Notes: generated by a model from the letters alone, not told the origin. A DNA stretch of 64,000 bases from Globodera rostochiensis (GCA_018350325.1 JAEVLN010000024.1:899248-963247), one strand, 5' to 3'; shown: positions 12,581 through 22,994, counted from the first letter of the stretch. A program made the numbers and translations.

Positions 12581-14283
12581 TTGGAGGAACCGAAGAGGGA
12601 GCAGGTGGTTAAACTGCAACACTTTTTGATTGATTAACCGATTCAGCCAAAAAACAATTAATTAGTACATAACAGGGGTGGAACTTTTTGTAACATACAG
12701 TAGTTTTTTTGAACATTTTGTAACAGTATTATAAAAATGTTTAGATTTTCTCAAAATTTGAATCTATTATAGATTGGATTTATTTACATTGGCAAATTTG
12801 TTTATTTTATGAAATTAAATTTGTCATTTTTCAGTCCCAGCACTCTTCTGCTACTGTCGACGAATGTTTGGACTGTTTTTGCTCAGCCCATCCCGTCCGA
12901 AGAATTCCTGAAAAGACCGAAATCCTTGCTCTCGTTCATTCCATTCATTCAAATTGTGTCGTATCATAGATACTGTATTTCCTTTCAATAATTTTTCAGA
13001 ACAGGGGGGGCTTGTTATTAGAGAAAATACGGTAAACAAATAATTTATTTAATAAATATACAAAATAATTAAGATTTGTAAAATTTGAATAAAATCCGAG
13101 CATTTTATTAAAACACTGGCCGGAAAGCTGATTCTTAAATTGCCATAGAAAGCCATTTAATAAGTATTCCTAATAAAAAATTGCGTGTTTCATTGAAATT
13201 AATTAAATAATTACTTAACTTTTATTTATTTTCACAAAATCGATCGACTAAAAAATGCAAATAAATTTAAGTGTGAATCAGGGATGCGATCGGCAAATCA
13301 CAAAAACGTGAAAACGAGTTCAAAAACGTGGAAAAAACGTGGAAAATTTTTTAAGCCTTTATTTTAATATAAAATTGCTCGAAAAATCATTAAATAACAT
13401 ATTTATCACCACTTTTCACCATTTTGAGCAAATTTGGCAGAGAAAGGAAGTAATTATGGGCTTGGGGGCAAGTCAAATCGGAATTGAATTTTATGGAAAC
13501 AAGTGCATTCAAAGATGCGTTCCCATAAAAAGTTGATTTTTAGGGGGGTGAGTTTTCCCTTTATATTGCATATTGTTAAGGAAAGAATTTTCAAAAATGC
13601 AACTTTTTTTTGTGAATTCTGCTTCTTTTGGTGGCGCGGGTGGGGTCGGCGGTGCCGATAGGCGCCGCCGAGAAAATTTTGAATTTTTTGCTTAATTTGT
13701 TAAGGAAATTGCAACCAAAATTCTAAAAATGCGGCAATATTTTTTGAATTAGAATGGGAGGTCCCGGCGGTGCCGACAGGCGCCGCCGGGAAAAATTTTG
13801 AGTTTTTTGATGTAATTTGTTAAGAAAATTGGTCTAAATTTGGCGAAATGTTTACTAATTTTTAAAATATATACATTAAATTGGGATTAAATGGTAAAAA
13901 ATCGAATTTAAGACTGAAACGGGGTAAAAACGTGGCAAAAAAGCCCAAAACGTGGAAAACGTGCCAGCTTTAGAAAACGTGGAAAAAACGTGGCAAAGAA
14001 CCCCAAAACGTGGTAAATCCCACGTTTCCGGGGCAAAATCGCACCCCTGGTGTGAATTGAATTAAAAAATGAGGTGCTTATTTGTTAGTGCTAAAATATT
14101 TAGTTCTTTGACACGAATGTTCGATTTATTGATTGAGTTGGGGATTATGAAGACAGTATTTGCGCGGGATATTGCGCGAAATGATGAAATATGTAGTATA
14201 TTTTATTTAATCTAAAATTTTGCCGATAAGTATATGAAAACAATATTTTCACTAATAATTATGCTGTTATAAGCATTTACTCG
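12581..14283 (+). repeat. segmental duplication, copy 2 (MITE-bearing)
   Basis: Duplicate of 10866-11836. It carries only the last 18 or so codons of the hypothetical gene (12580-12637, ending in TAA), so it is a non-functional gene fragment. It is split by the MITE at 13279-14049. Confidence 0.8.
13279..14049. mobile_element. hAT-type MITE with GTGTGAAT target duplication
   Basis: Left end CAGGGATGCGAT and right end ATCGCACCCCTG form imperfect terminal inverted repeats. They are flanked by exact 8-bp duplications GTGTGAAT (13271-13278 and 14050-14057). The paralogous segment has a single GTGTGAAT at 11611-11618. The interior has repeated AAACGTGG motifs at both ends and a GC-rich palindromic motif (GGCGGTGCCGATAGGCGCC) twice. 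No transposase frame is present. hAT transposons typically make 8-bp target duplications. Confidence 0.85.
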
Positions 14284-14444
14284 GATAATCATATTTATTT
14301 AAATATTAATTTTAAATGACAATTTTTTTTGGAAATATTTATTTGGTTGATGCTGTTGGTGATTATTCTTTGAAGCAATTTTCGAAAGATTATTGTTGTA
14401 TATTTTCAACTATAAAATTGAATTAATTAGTAAATTCCAATGGC

Positions 14445-14900
14445 TCATCCCTTCTTGCCCTTAAATGCGTTGTAAAGCATTGCACCACCAAGACCGGCTA
14501 CAGCGCCACCTGCCAGAGCCTTCAGTTTGGTCCCGCGTCGTCGGCGTCTAAAATGCGGAATATTTAAAATTTAAAAAAATAAATGCCAAAATGGTTAAAT
14601 AAAATATTGGAATTTTTTGAAAATCTCCGAACGCCTACGTTTACTCTAATTAAAATTGTTAATTAAAAAAAGAAAGCTAATAAATAAGCCTTGGATTTTA
14701 ACATTAAAAAATTTTAAATTTGTTTACTTTTCCATGCCAGTGCCTACAGCTTGGCCTTCTGCCATTATCTCAGGCAAATTTGGGGATGCCGCTCGTTGAA
14801 CACGTTGGTTGACATTGTCATGGCCATTGACAGCGGCAAGTACCGGCAGCACCAGGAGTTGAACAAGAATTGCAAGGCTGATAAGCTGCACACTTTGCAT
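14445..14900 (-). CDS. small secreted cationic peptide, copy 1
   Basis: Two exons on the minus strand: 14728-14900 (ATG at 14900) and 14445-14547. They are joined in phase with GTAAAC donor and TTTTAG acceptor, and end in TGA. The product is about 91 residues. It starts with a signal peptide (MQSVQLISLAILVQLLVL, then LPVLA), then a short spacer, then a dibasic/polybasic site formed across the splice junction (EKRRRRG), then a Gly/Ala-rich cationic segment (AMAGGALAGLGGAMLYKAF) ending KGKKG. This order of signal, spacer, basic cleavage site and cationic helix is like a secreted pro-peptide, possibly antimicrobial; that function is inference. An inverted paralog lies at 18460-18901. Confidence 0.7.
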
Positions 14901-15128
14901 AGCTTTTATTAAATTGTTTTTTAATTCTTAAATTATAAAAGATTAAGCAATGTTAGGCAAATTTCATAAATTAACATTTTTAAGCAAATTCTAAGACATA
15001 TTATACAAGCAAATGTGTTGTTTGCTTACTAAAACATATGAAACAATCCTTTACAAAATGATCAAATTTATATAATAAAAAAATTGACACTACTCGGGTG
15101 AAGAGGTTTTTGTTTCTTAGTTTTTTTT
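14901..15128. promoter_or_regulatory. candidate shared intergenic promoter, copy 1
   Basis: About 230 bases separate the start of the minus-strand peptide gene from the plus-strand ORF at 15129. The corresponding spacer in the inverted copy (18230-18459) is similar in length and shows shared blocks such as TTTAAGAATT followed by ACAATTTAATA next to the ATG. A divergent promoter is inferred from layout only. Confidence 0.3.
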
Positions 15129-15311
15129 ATGACAAATCAATTCGTACAGTCCTGTGAAAATGAATGCTGTGAAAATTTGTCCCATGAGTATCATTTGAGA
15201 ATTTGGCGAGTGGACCAAAAATATAATCAAACAACAGCGGCCGCCGCCGCCGCGCATTTTGTTTACCAACTTTGCAAACCCGTTGATGATGCCCGAAAAT
15301 TTGATGACTAA
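15129..15311 (+). CDS. uncertain ORF beside the peptide gene, copy 1
   Basis: An open frame of 60 codons with a GCC-repeat Ala run (AAAAAA) and the block WRVDQKYNQTT. A related sequence lies on the minus strand at 17985-18197 in the inverted duplicate, sharing VD.K..N, the Ala-rich stretch, VYQ and FDD. The two copies align in different reading frames at their 5' ends. The sequence is conserved as part of the duplication, but coding is unproven; it may be a non-coding transcript. Confidence 0.25.
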   Translation: MTNQFVQSCENECCENLSHEYHLRIWRVDQKYNQTTAAAAAAHFVYQLCKPVDDARKFDD

Positions 15312-16163
15312 ATCATCAAATTCTCGTTTGTCGCTCGCTATGTGTGATTGAGAAATTTGAAGAAGACAAATTCACTATTTTATTATTGTTTTCTTAAATT
15401 TGTTGGAATAATATGGAACTAAATAAATGAAAAAATATTTGATTAAAAAATAATAGCACATACAAAAACAATTTAAAAATAATCAGATTTACTTTGCGAA
15501 TAACTTGTGAATTAAGTATGATTTGTTATTTATTATGTTAAGTTTAATATTAGAATAATCAAACATATGACTCAATATGTACATTAAAATGACAAATATT
15601 TGTTATGATTTTTTTTTTGTAGTTTTGTTATAACTTGTTATTTTTTTGGCTCGCTTACGTATTAAGAATTAATATTTAAAATCATGATTCAAATATTTAA
15701 ACATGGGGCAAAATTTAAAAATATTGAGAGTGACTATTTCGAGAAGAAATATCTTGAAATAAAAATTATTTATTATTTATACCAAAAATGAAAAGCCAGT
15801 AAGAAAAAAGAAATGCAAATATTCATTTTAAATTTTTTTTATTCATTATTCATGTGATTTGATAGCAAAAATAAGATAGCATAAATTAATTGAGTAATAA
15901 ATTATTGTATATTTTAACCTTTCCATAAATTTGAGTAAAGCTTAATTTATAATTGTCCGAATTTTACTTGGTTGGTTAGCAATAATCATTAAGGCCCGGA
16001 TTTATCTGCTAAATGGCCAAAAAATATGCACCAATGCTAAAATTACTAAAATTTACACAAAATATGGCGAAATATGCACCGAAAATGGCACTTTTACTCT
16101 CATAAATTTCATGTTAATTATAAATTTTCATAATATTTATTTTCCAATTAAATACGTAAGAAA

Positions 16164-16199
16164 TGAATCACCATCATATGTACAATATGATGGTGATTC
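16164..16199. repeat. perfect short hairpin
   Basis: GAATCACCATCATAT is followed after a few bases by its reverse complement ATATGATGGTGATTC. The stem is essentially perfect. It lies in AT-rich DNA about 190 bases upstream of the secreted Gly/Phe-rich gene. It may be a chance palindrome or an element end. Confidence 0.5.
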
Positions 16200-16389
16200 A
16201 TCCTCAAAACCTCGTGATAATTTATGCAAAATTTTTTATTTGTTTTTCGACGAAAACATGACATATTAATCGTAAACATGGTCTGTTTGCATGGGACCTA
16301 TTTAAGCAGCAGCTGCTCTAAGTCCTTTTGTGTATAACTGAAAATTTGAAACCCTAAAAATATTTTGAATAAAATTTTCACCAACCACA

Positions 16390-17266
16390 ATGTTCACCAC
16401 CATCAATTTGATCGCCGTTCTGATCGTTTTGCTTGCCATTCCAATAAATGCCCGCCACAATGGGACCAGCAGCGACAATTCAGCGGTAAACCTAAAAATG
16501 TTAAAAGGCTTCCCAATTTAAATAAAGGACCAATAAAAAGTTATTGAATGGACTTAAACATGGATTTATTTGCAAGCTTTAAAAGAAATTATTATTAGGG
16601 GCGGATCTGTATATTACGCTAATGCTTTTGCGAAAACTCAAAAATCACATTTTCTTTAAAAAATTTTGAAAAATAGCGACTTTTTAGTGCATAAAGCACA
16701 TATTGAGAGTTTTTTGCCCGATAAACCATTCTTTTTGCATTTTTATGGAAAATTTCTTTTTCAGAAATACAATAATCAAAAATGCACTCATAAAAAACGA
16801 CATTTATTTGGCCAAAAATGCACCCATAAAGATTGCTTTTTAATTATTCTTTTTTTATTAAATTTCCAAAACACTAAAAGATAATTAATAAAAGTTTAAC
16901 TACTAATTTTAAAATGTTAAAATTTTTAATAGACAATTATTTGATGACAATAAAAAGTCAATTAAAAATTATGATGTTTAGTCATCCGAAGAAAGTGTTG
17001 TTAGCGGACAACAGTCAAATCGGTTTGGACAATTCGAAAATATGCCTAATCGACGAGGAAATGCGGCTGGAGGACAACGCGCAAATCCGTTTGAGCAACG
17101 CGGGAATTTTGTCGAACAACCCGGATTTCCTTTTGGCCAACGCGGAAATCCGTTTGGACAAAGCGATAACCAGGCTGGATTCGGTGGAATGCCGTTTGGA
17201 GAACGCGGATATGGAGATAGACAGGGCGGCGTTGATCTGTTTGGACAACGTGGAAATCAGTTTTGA
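16390..17266 (+). CDS. secreted Gly/Phe/Gln-rich repeat protein
   Basis: Exon 1, 16390-16485, starts at ATG and encodes a clear signal peptide (MFTTINLIAVLIVLLAIP, then INA). Exon 2, 16982-17266, follows a TTTAG acceptor and ends in TGA; both splice sites are phase 0. The 126-residue product has a Ser/Glu-rich start after the signal, then degenerate repeats of the form FGQRGNPFGQ and PFGERG, rich in Gly, Phe, Gln, Arg and Asn. No cysteine or catalytic motif is seen. Low-complexity secreted proteins of this kind occur among cuticle or matrix proteins and among parasite effectors; I cannot tell which. It sits in the loop of the inverted duplication. Other open frames over exon 2 are shadows of the repeat. 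Confidence 0.7.
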
Positions 17267-17579
17267 TAAATGAATGCTTGCTCTAAATAATAATCATTTT
17301 TTCAAAAATGAATGTTTTTTTCTTGTTTGCATCAAGCATAATAAATGAATAAAAACATTTTAATACACTTAAATATATCAATTACCGGAGATCTAATAAA
17401 GCACTAAAGCCGACTCATTTAAAACAGTGTTTCCATATGTACTTTTATAAAGATTTGAACTTTATTTGGGGTATCCCAAATTTGAATGTAAAGAATTTTG
17501 TTTAAATTTTGAATAAATCTTAAGATAGATGCCGAATTAGTTTATTTTAAGCACTTTTCTTATTATATTTTTTAATTTT

Positions 17580-17730
17580 TGCTTAAATGTTAAAATATAA
17601 CCGTATTTGCTCATTTTTATCCAAAATTCTAAAATTTTATAGCAATTTCTTAACAAACGTAGTTAAAAATCTTAATTTTCCGGCGGCGCCTATCGGTACC
17701 ACCGACGCCCTCCCCCCCCCCCCCCTAAAA
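17580..17730. repeat. MITE fragment with GC palindrome
   Basis: Contains CGGCGGCGCCTATCGGTACC followed by a poly-C tract and TGCAGAATTCGC. The same core is found in the MITEs at 13279-14049 and 34062-34928. Only part of an element is visible. Confidence 0.5.
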
Positions 17731-17984
17731 TAATGCAGAATTCGCAAAAAAATAGTATTTTGAATGCCTCGAGATGCACAAGCTTGGTAAAAAAATTATT
17801 AGAAAAAATCATTTCAAGCAAGAAAATAGGCACAATTCTTATAAAAATATGTCACGGTTTCGGGTTGAACTGAAAGCCAAGAATTTGGCAAATTAGAAAG
17901 TAATAGAATTATTAAATTTTATTTAAAAAAGTTTAAACAAATCAACAAAATTCAAACATACTATATTTTTTTAAACTGAAACTT

Positions 17985-18197
17985 TTATATTTTATTTAAA
18001 TTTATGAAACTCTTATATAAATATTTCTCAATCAGACTCACCAACAAAGGGAATTTAATGGGGTTGGATGAATCATCAAATATTTGGGGATCAGTTGTTG
18101 CTGCTTGGTAAACAGAGCGCGCGGTCGCTGCCGCCGCCCAATTATAATGTTTGTGGTCCACCAACAACCACATGAAAGGATCAAATGTTCTCTGCAT
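17985..18197 (-). CDS. uncertain ORF beside the peptide gene, copy 2
   Basis: Minus-strand counterpart of 15129-15311 in the inverted duplicate. It includes WLLVDHKHYNW, an Ala-rich run from GCGGCGGCA codons, SVYQ and FDD. It ends after LYKSFINLNKI. Coding status is uncertain because the paralogs disagree in frame near the start. Confidence 0.25.
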   Translation of the reverse strand: MQRTFDPFMWLLVDHKHYNWAAAATARSVYQAATTDPQIFDDSSNPIKFPLLVSLIEKYLYKSFINLNKI

Positions 18198-18459
18198 TCA
18201 TTTTCACAGAATTTATGGATTAATTTCGTATAAATTCTAAAAAAAATCTTTTGTCCTCGTTATTTAATATCAAAACAATTTTAAAACATTTCTTTGCTGT
18301 ATATATATAATATATATTTATTATGTCTATATTTAAATAACCATTTGACATTTTTAATCTTTATTTAATTCTTAAATATTGGTTGAACGTCTTTTCATCG
18401 TATTGGATTTTTAATCTGTTTTTATTTTAATTTAAGAATTCAAATACAATTTAATAGCT

Positions 18460-18901
18460 ATGCAAAGTGTGCAGCTTATCAGCCTTGCAATTCTTGTTCA
18501 ACTCCTGGTGCTGCCGGTACTTGCCGCTGTCAATGGCCATGACAATGTCAACCAACGTGTTCAACGAGCGGCATCCCCAAATTTGCCTGAGATAATGGCA
18601 GAAGGCCAAGCTGTAGGCACTGGCATGGAAAAGTAAACATATTTAAAATTTTTAGTGTTAAAATCATATTTCATAACGGAGATTTTCAAAAAATTGTGTC
18701 CAACAATTTGTTTCTGATATACCTATTTATTTTTTTAACCATTTGGGGATTTAATTTTTTTAAATTTTAAATACTCTGAATTAAAGACGCCGACGACGCG
18801 GGACCAAACTGAAGGCTATGGCAGGTGGCGCTTTAGCCGGTCTTGGTGGTGCAATGCTTTACAAGGCATTTAAGGGCAAAAAGAACAAGAACAGCGGATG
18901 A
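18460..18901 (+). CDS. small secreted cationic peptide, copy 2
   Basis: Exons 18460-18632 and 18787-18901 join in phase (GTAAAC donor, TTAAAG acceptor) and end in TGA. The product is 95 residues. Exon 1 gives the same signal peptide and spacer as the 14445-14900 copy. Exon 2 gives RRRRG, the same Gly/Ala cationic segment, and a longer tail ending KKNKNSG. The coding exons are far better conserved between copies than the intron, which suggests both were under constraint after duplication. The role is unknown; a processed cationic (antimicrobial-like or neuropeptide-like) product is inferred from the polybasic site. Confidence 0.7.
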
Positions 18902-19126
18902 ATCTAAATTTAAAATATTTTGGAAATATTTACTTAACATAATTATGTATTAATCCAATTTCACTGTGTTTGCCAATTAACAACAATTAAAATTTTTGTG
19001 AAAAAAAGTTAATGGAAAAACTCTATCAGTTATAAAAACTTGGATTTTTTTTAGTATTTCTTAAGTTGATTCAAAGTAAAAAGTGAATAACAATATTTCA
19101 AAATTTTAAAACGCTTTTATTCTAAT

Positions 19127-19240
19127 TTTTGGAATTTTGGCAATAGGTGGTTTATGCAGAAGGCCAAAAATGGGCTTGGAGAATGTTCATCCATTGACTG
19201 GCATAAAAATTTGGTAAATAACGCCGAGTTTGGCATAGCA
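19127..19240 (+). repeat. dispersed repeat shared with 21647-21715
   Basis: GGAATTTTGGCAATAGGTGG and TGGGCTTGGAGAATGTTCAT occur here and again at 21647-21715. It is a partial element of unknown type. No gene is supported. Confidence 0.5.
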
Positions 19241-19502
19241 AATAAGCCAGAGGGAGACATTTCACCAAATTTAAAAAAATATTTCAATGTGGCAACGAGT
19301 GTTAAACTGTTCCCCATAATCCGGTATTATTCCGTGTTTTTGGCGTTCTGTATTCCCGTGTTAGTTTTTCTAAAGAAAATTATTATACAGTGTAATTGTT
19401 GCCTTCCGTACCCCCAAAAATTTTACATAAACTGGAAAATCCTTTATGGATGATCTTTTGTCCACGCCTTTCTGGGCCCTATGATCAACAGGTGTTAGGT
19501 CG

Positions 19503-19742
19503 TTTCGCAAAATCCGCCACTATGGGCGGTTCGCAAAATCCGCCATTTATTTTATTTTTAAGCAATTTTTTTCCAATATTTATTTACATCAAAAATTAAT
19601 GTCTACACGAATATTTAAGCCTAAGCCACCCGGGTTCGTTAAGCTTAGGCTTAAACATTCGTGTAAACATTAATTTTTGATGCAAATAATATTGAAAAAA
19701 AAATTGTTTAAATTAAAATAAATGGCGGATTTTGCGAAACTG
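19503..19742. repeat. long foldback with TCGCAAAATCCGCCA ends
   Basis: The sequence TTCGCAAAATCCGCCATTTA near the left edge is the reverse complement of the right edge (AATGGCGGATTTTGCGAA). The centre is a near-perfect palindrome around 19635 (TTTAAGCCTAAGC on one side, GCTTAGGCTTAAA on the other). Transcribed, it would form a long double-stranded RNA. Confidence 0.75.
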
Positions 19743-19825
19743 ACTCAGCACGTGATCAACATTTACCGTTTGGTTGTGATGTAATGTTGTTTCAACTTGG
19801 ACTATTACAAAAAAATGCTTATTGA

Positions 19826-19936
19826 AGTTCCGGTTTTCCCCGTTTCCCGCTCCCGCTCCCGTTTTCACGGTCTTGGTCAATCCCGATCCCGATTTTTCTC
19901 AAAATCCCGGTCCCGACCTACTCTAGTTTTAACCGT
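19826..19936. repeat. GC-rich CCCGGTCCCG dispersed repeat
   Basis: Contains CCCGTTTCCCGCTCCCGCTC and ends CCCGGTCCCGACCTACTCTA. It belongs to the same family as 9770-9890, 21715-21845 and 48618-48850. Confidence 0.5.
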
Positions 19937-20312
19937 CCACTTCCAACCCACTCGCTTCCTTACAATCCAAAATATCCATCGATTTCACAAAAGTTGTTTC
20001 ACATTTGTAAATTCGTCAGATTCTTTCTATATTTCTTTTATGCCTGCTTAAATGTAATGAATTCATACATATGCCACATGCCAATCTCACAACTAAGGCA
20101 TGCGTCATTTTTTTTCTCTGACGAATGGGCATATGCTTAGGTAATTCGATTTGTATTGATTTTAGCTTATATAAAAACATCCAAAGAGTTGCCCATATTG
20201 TCTAAATTAGCGATGCAAATTAAACATTGCCTCTTTAATTCAGTTTTTTAATCATTGACTAAAGACTTGCAAAGAATAGCGTTTTAAAGCATTTTTATTT
20301 TTACAGATAAAA

Positions 20313-21452
20313 ATGATTATTTTATGCAGCTATTTTTTGCTGAACCTTCTCGTAACTTTGCTTGGCGCCAACGAAGCTGGCAACAGTTTAAATGTTGGCA
20401 TTAGTGTACGACTAATCACTATAAGAGATTTGAATATTCGTAGTTTTGAAATAAGTGATGGACGCATTTTAATTAATGGCCATCCAATCTCAAATGAAGC
20501 ATGGAGATCTGTAAATAATTATTGCCAAATGACTAATGAACGTATTCGGAATGAAACATTCGCAAATGCGCGACGCATCCGAGTTGAAGGCTTGGCAAAT
20601 GCGCGACGTGTTCTAAATGAAGCATTGGCAACTGCGCGACGAGATGAAGCATTGCGAGGTGTTGTAGAACCAATCACTACGGGAGATTTGAATATTCGTA
20701 GTTTTGGAATAAGCAATAGACGTATTTTAATTAATGGCCATCCAATCTCAAATGAAGCATGGAGATCTCTAAATAATTATTGGCAACGGGCCAATCAACG
20801 TATTCTGAATGAAACATTCGCAAATGCGCGACGTATCCGAGATGAAGCATTGACAACTGCGCGACGTTTTCTAACTGAAGCATTGACAACTGCTCGACAA
20901 GATGAAGCATCGGCAACTGCTCGACAAGATGAATCATCGACAACTGCTCGACAAGATGAAGCATCGGAAACTGCTCGACAAGATGAATCATCGACAGCTG
21001 CGCGACAAGATGAAGCATCGGCAACTGCTCGACAAGATGAAGCATCGGCAACTGCGCGACAAGATGAAGCATCGACAACTGCTCGACAAGATGAAGCATC
21101 GGCAACTGCTCGACAAGATGAATCATCGACAACTGCTCGACAAGATGAAGCATCGGAAACTGCTCGACAAGATGAATCATCGACAGCTGCGCGACAAGAT
21201 GAAGCATCGGCAACTGCTCGACAAGATGAAGCATCGGCAACTGCGCGACAAGATGAAGCATCGACAACTGCTCGACAAGATGAAGCATCGGCAACTGCTC
21301 GACAAGATGAATCATCGACAGCTGCGCGACAAGATGAATCATCGGCAACTGCGCGACAAGTTGAAGCATCGGAAACTGCGCGACAAGATGAAGCATCAAC
21401 AGCTGCGCGACAAGATGAAGCATGGATAAATGCAGAACAAGATGAAGCATAA
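20313..21452 (+). CDS. secreted protein with tandem nonapeptide array
   Basis: A single open frame of 379 codons starts at ATG 20313, eight bases after TTTTTACAG, which could be a cis or spliced-leader acceptor. Residues 1 to about 19 are a signal peptide (MIILCSYFLLNLLVTLLG). Two related domains of about 100 residues follow, both with DLNIRSF, RILINGHPISNEAWRS and ETFANARRIR. From about residue 190 there are about 20 copies of a 9-residue unit, ARQDEASAT and variants, encoded by a 27-base repeat. A seven-unit block is itself repeated, giving a 189-base higher-order repeat. The unit resembles the ARRDEA end of the upstream domain, so it probably arose from it. The array would be alanine-rich, charged and helical. 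Hypervariable repeat proteins with signal peptides are known among nematode effectors; a match here is inference. Open frames on the other strand and frame +2 are repeat shadows. Confidence 0.75.
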   Translation: MIILCSYFLLNLLVTLLGANEAGNSLNVGISVRLITIRDLNIRSFEISDGRILINGHPISNEAWRSVNNYCQMTNERIRNETFANARRIRVEGLANARRVLNEALATARRDEALRGVVEPITTGDLNIRSFGISNRRILINGHPISNEAWRSLNNYWQRANQRILNETFANARRIRDEALTTARRFLTEALTTARQDEASATARQDESSTTARQDEASETARQDESSTAARQDEASATARQDEASATARQDEASTTARQDEASATARQDESSTTARQDEASETARQDESSTAARQDEASATARQDEASATARQDEASTTARQDEASATARQDESSTAARQDESSATARQVEASETARQDEASTAARQDEAWINAEQDEA

Positions 21453-21714
21453 ATCAAAAAGACAAGAATGACCGGTGCAACATGGGGGCACGTTTTACAA
21501 TTTGAAGTCGATGTTTGTTATCATCATTTATTAATAAAAGTTTGTTTCACGCTTCAATATCTCGTTTGAACATTATTTTTGGTTGAAGAATTTAAAAGTA
21601 TAGAATTTCCATTATAAGAGGTGGTAGCATTATTAGAGGTATGTTTGGAATTTTGGCAATAGGTGGTTTATGCGGAAGGGCTGAAAATGGGCTTGGAGAA
21701 TGTTCATCCATCCG

Positions 21715-21845
21715 GTTAGTCCTGGTCCGACCGGGACGGGGATCCGGGATTTCGATTTTTTAAAAACCGGGATTGGGATTCCAAAACCGGGAATTTCCAG
21801 ACTGGTCCCGGTCGGGACCCCGGTCCCGACCTACTCTGGTTTAAA
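21715..21845. repeat. GC-rich GGGAC-type dispersed repeat
   Basis: Contains GGTCCGACCGGGACGGGG and ends GTCCCGACCTACTCTGGTTT. Another member of the family seen at 48618-48850. Confidence 0.5.
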
Positions 21846-22235
21846 CGCCTAAGGCGGGGGCAAAAGATCATCATAAAGGAGTTTAAAATTTTTTAATTTG
21901 ATATTTTTTATAAAATTTTAAAAAACATGTAAAAAATAATACATTTACAATTGTGAGAACAAAATTAATAAAAGATTGACGAATTTTGAAAGGTTTTACA
22001 CAAAAATTGACTGAATTTGGTTAGTTTTAGCATAAGTATAGGGTTTTTAACCAAAAACTTTAAAAAAGCATTTGCTAAATTTTAAAACAAAAAGTCTTAT
22101 TTTGGATGGACAAATTCATTTTCATTTTGAATTTCAAACGTAAATTTAACGAAAATTCAACCGCTAATTAAAATCAACAACCACGTCAGCATTATAAGGA
22201 TCCTGAATATTTTGACTTAAAGCACACAAATGCAC

Positions 22236-22661
22236 AACCGGAAACTGCGCAAACTGGTCGTGATGAAGCATCAATAACTGCAGGACAAGATGAAGCATCG
22301 GCAGCTGCGCGAGGTGTCAGTAATGAATAGGGCCACGATTTATTTTAAATTTTGTTCAAATTTTGTTACTGTTTGTTATGGAAATCCATATTTTTTTTGC
22401 GCACTCGGAACAGCGTATAAATGCCATAAATAGTGTTTTTAACTTTGGTTGGAGCTTCTAGAGCCCATTTTATAATCCATATTTTCCATATTTTTCCATA
22501 TTTCGCGATTTTATCCATATTCCATATTTTTATCCATATTTTGCTATTTTATTTTGCAATTTTTCATCCATATTTTATGGCCATATTTCGAGATTTTTTG
22601 ACCATATAAATCTTGGCCCTAGTAATGAAGCATGGATAAATGCAGGACGAGATGAAGCTTA
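22236..22661 (+). pseudogene. truncated relative of the nonapeptide gene, split by a MITE
   Basis: From about 22236 the frame reads nonapeptide-like units (GRDEASITAGQDEASAAARG). It is interrupted at 22320 and resumes at 22630 as AWINAGRDEA followed by TAA. Removing the insert and one target copy restores the frame through NEAWINA, the same ending as the intact gene (DEAWINAEQDEA). The 5' part (signal peptide and domains) is missing, so this is a remnant. Confidence 0.65.
22328..22621. mobile_element. hAT-type MITE with GTAATGAA target duplication
   Basis: Ends TAGGGCCACGATTTAT and ATAAATCTTGGCCCTA are inverted repeats with one mismatch. Both flanks carry GTAATGAA (22320-22327 and 22622-22629). 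The interior has repeated TCCATATTTT. There is no coding frame. It lies within the nonapeptide pseudogene. Confidence 0.8.
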
Positions 22662-22994
22662 ACCAACGAGATGAGAATGGCCGGTGGAAAATAGGGGGTA
22701 CCTTTTTCTTTGAAAAAGGCAATTTAACAAATTGATATTTTTAATAAATTTATGTTGCAATACGCTTCATTATCTTGTTTGGAAATTATTTTGGTTCAAG
22801 AATTTAATGCCAAAAATTGCGTCCGGATGCCGGATATTGAAAAAATCGTACGTGGACAAAATGTCCGACGGACATTTCGTCCGGTAAGTCAAAAAAGATG
22901 GCATCATCGAGTGACAAAATTCATTTTTGCCAAGGACTATGACAAGAAATTATTTGTTTTTTTACAAAAAGTGGGACAGTAAATCGAGGAGTCT

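Larger units (their letters stand above)
14445..18901. repeat. inverted duplication carrying two gene pairs
   Basis: The left arm (about 14445-15320) matches the right arm (about 18030-18901) in reverse complement. Order in the left arm is peptide gene (-) then ORF (+); in the right arm ORF (-) then peptide gene (+). The loop of about 2.7 kb holds the secreted Gly/Phe-rich gene. Arms are diverged outside the peptide exons. Confidence 0.75.

Noticed and set aside
20731..21457. Long minus-strand and second plus-strand open frames (175 to 239 codons) over the nonapeptide array
   Set aside because: They are shadows of the 27-base repeat, which has no stop in several frames. The plus frame from 20313 has the signal peptide and matching upstream domains.
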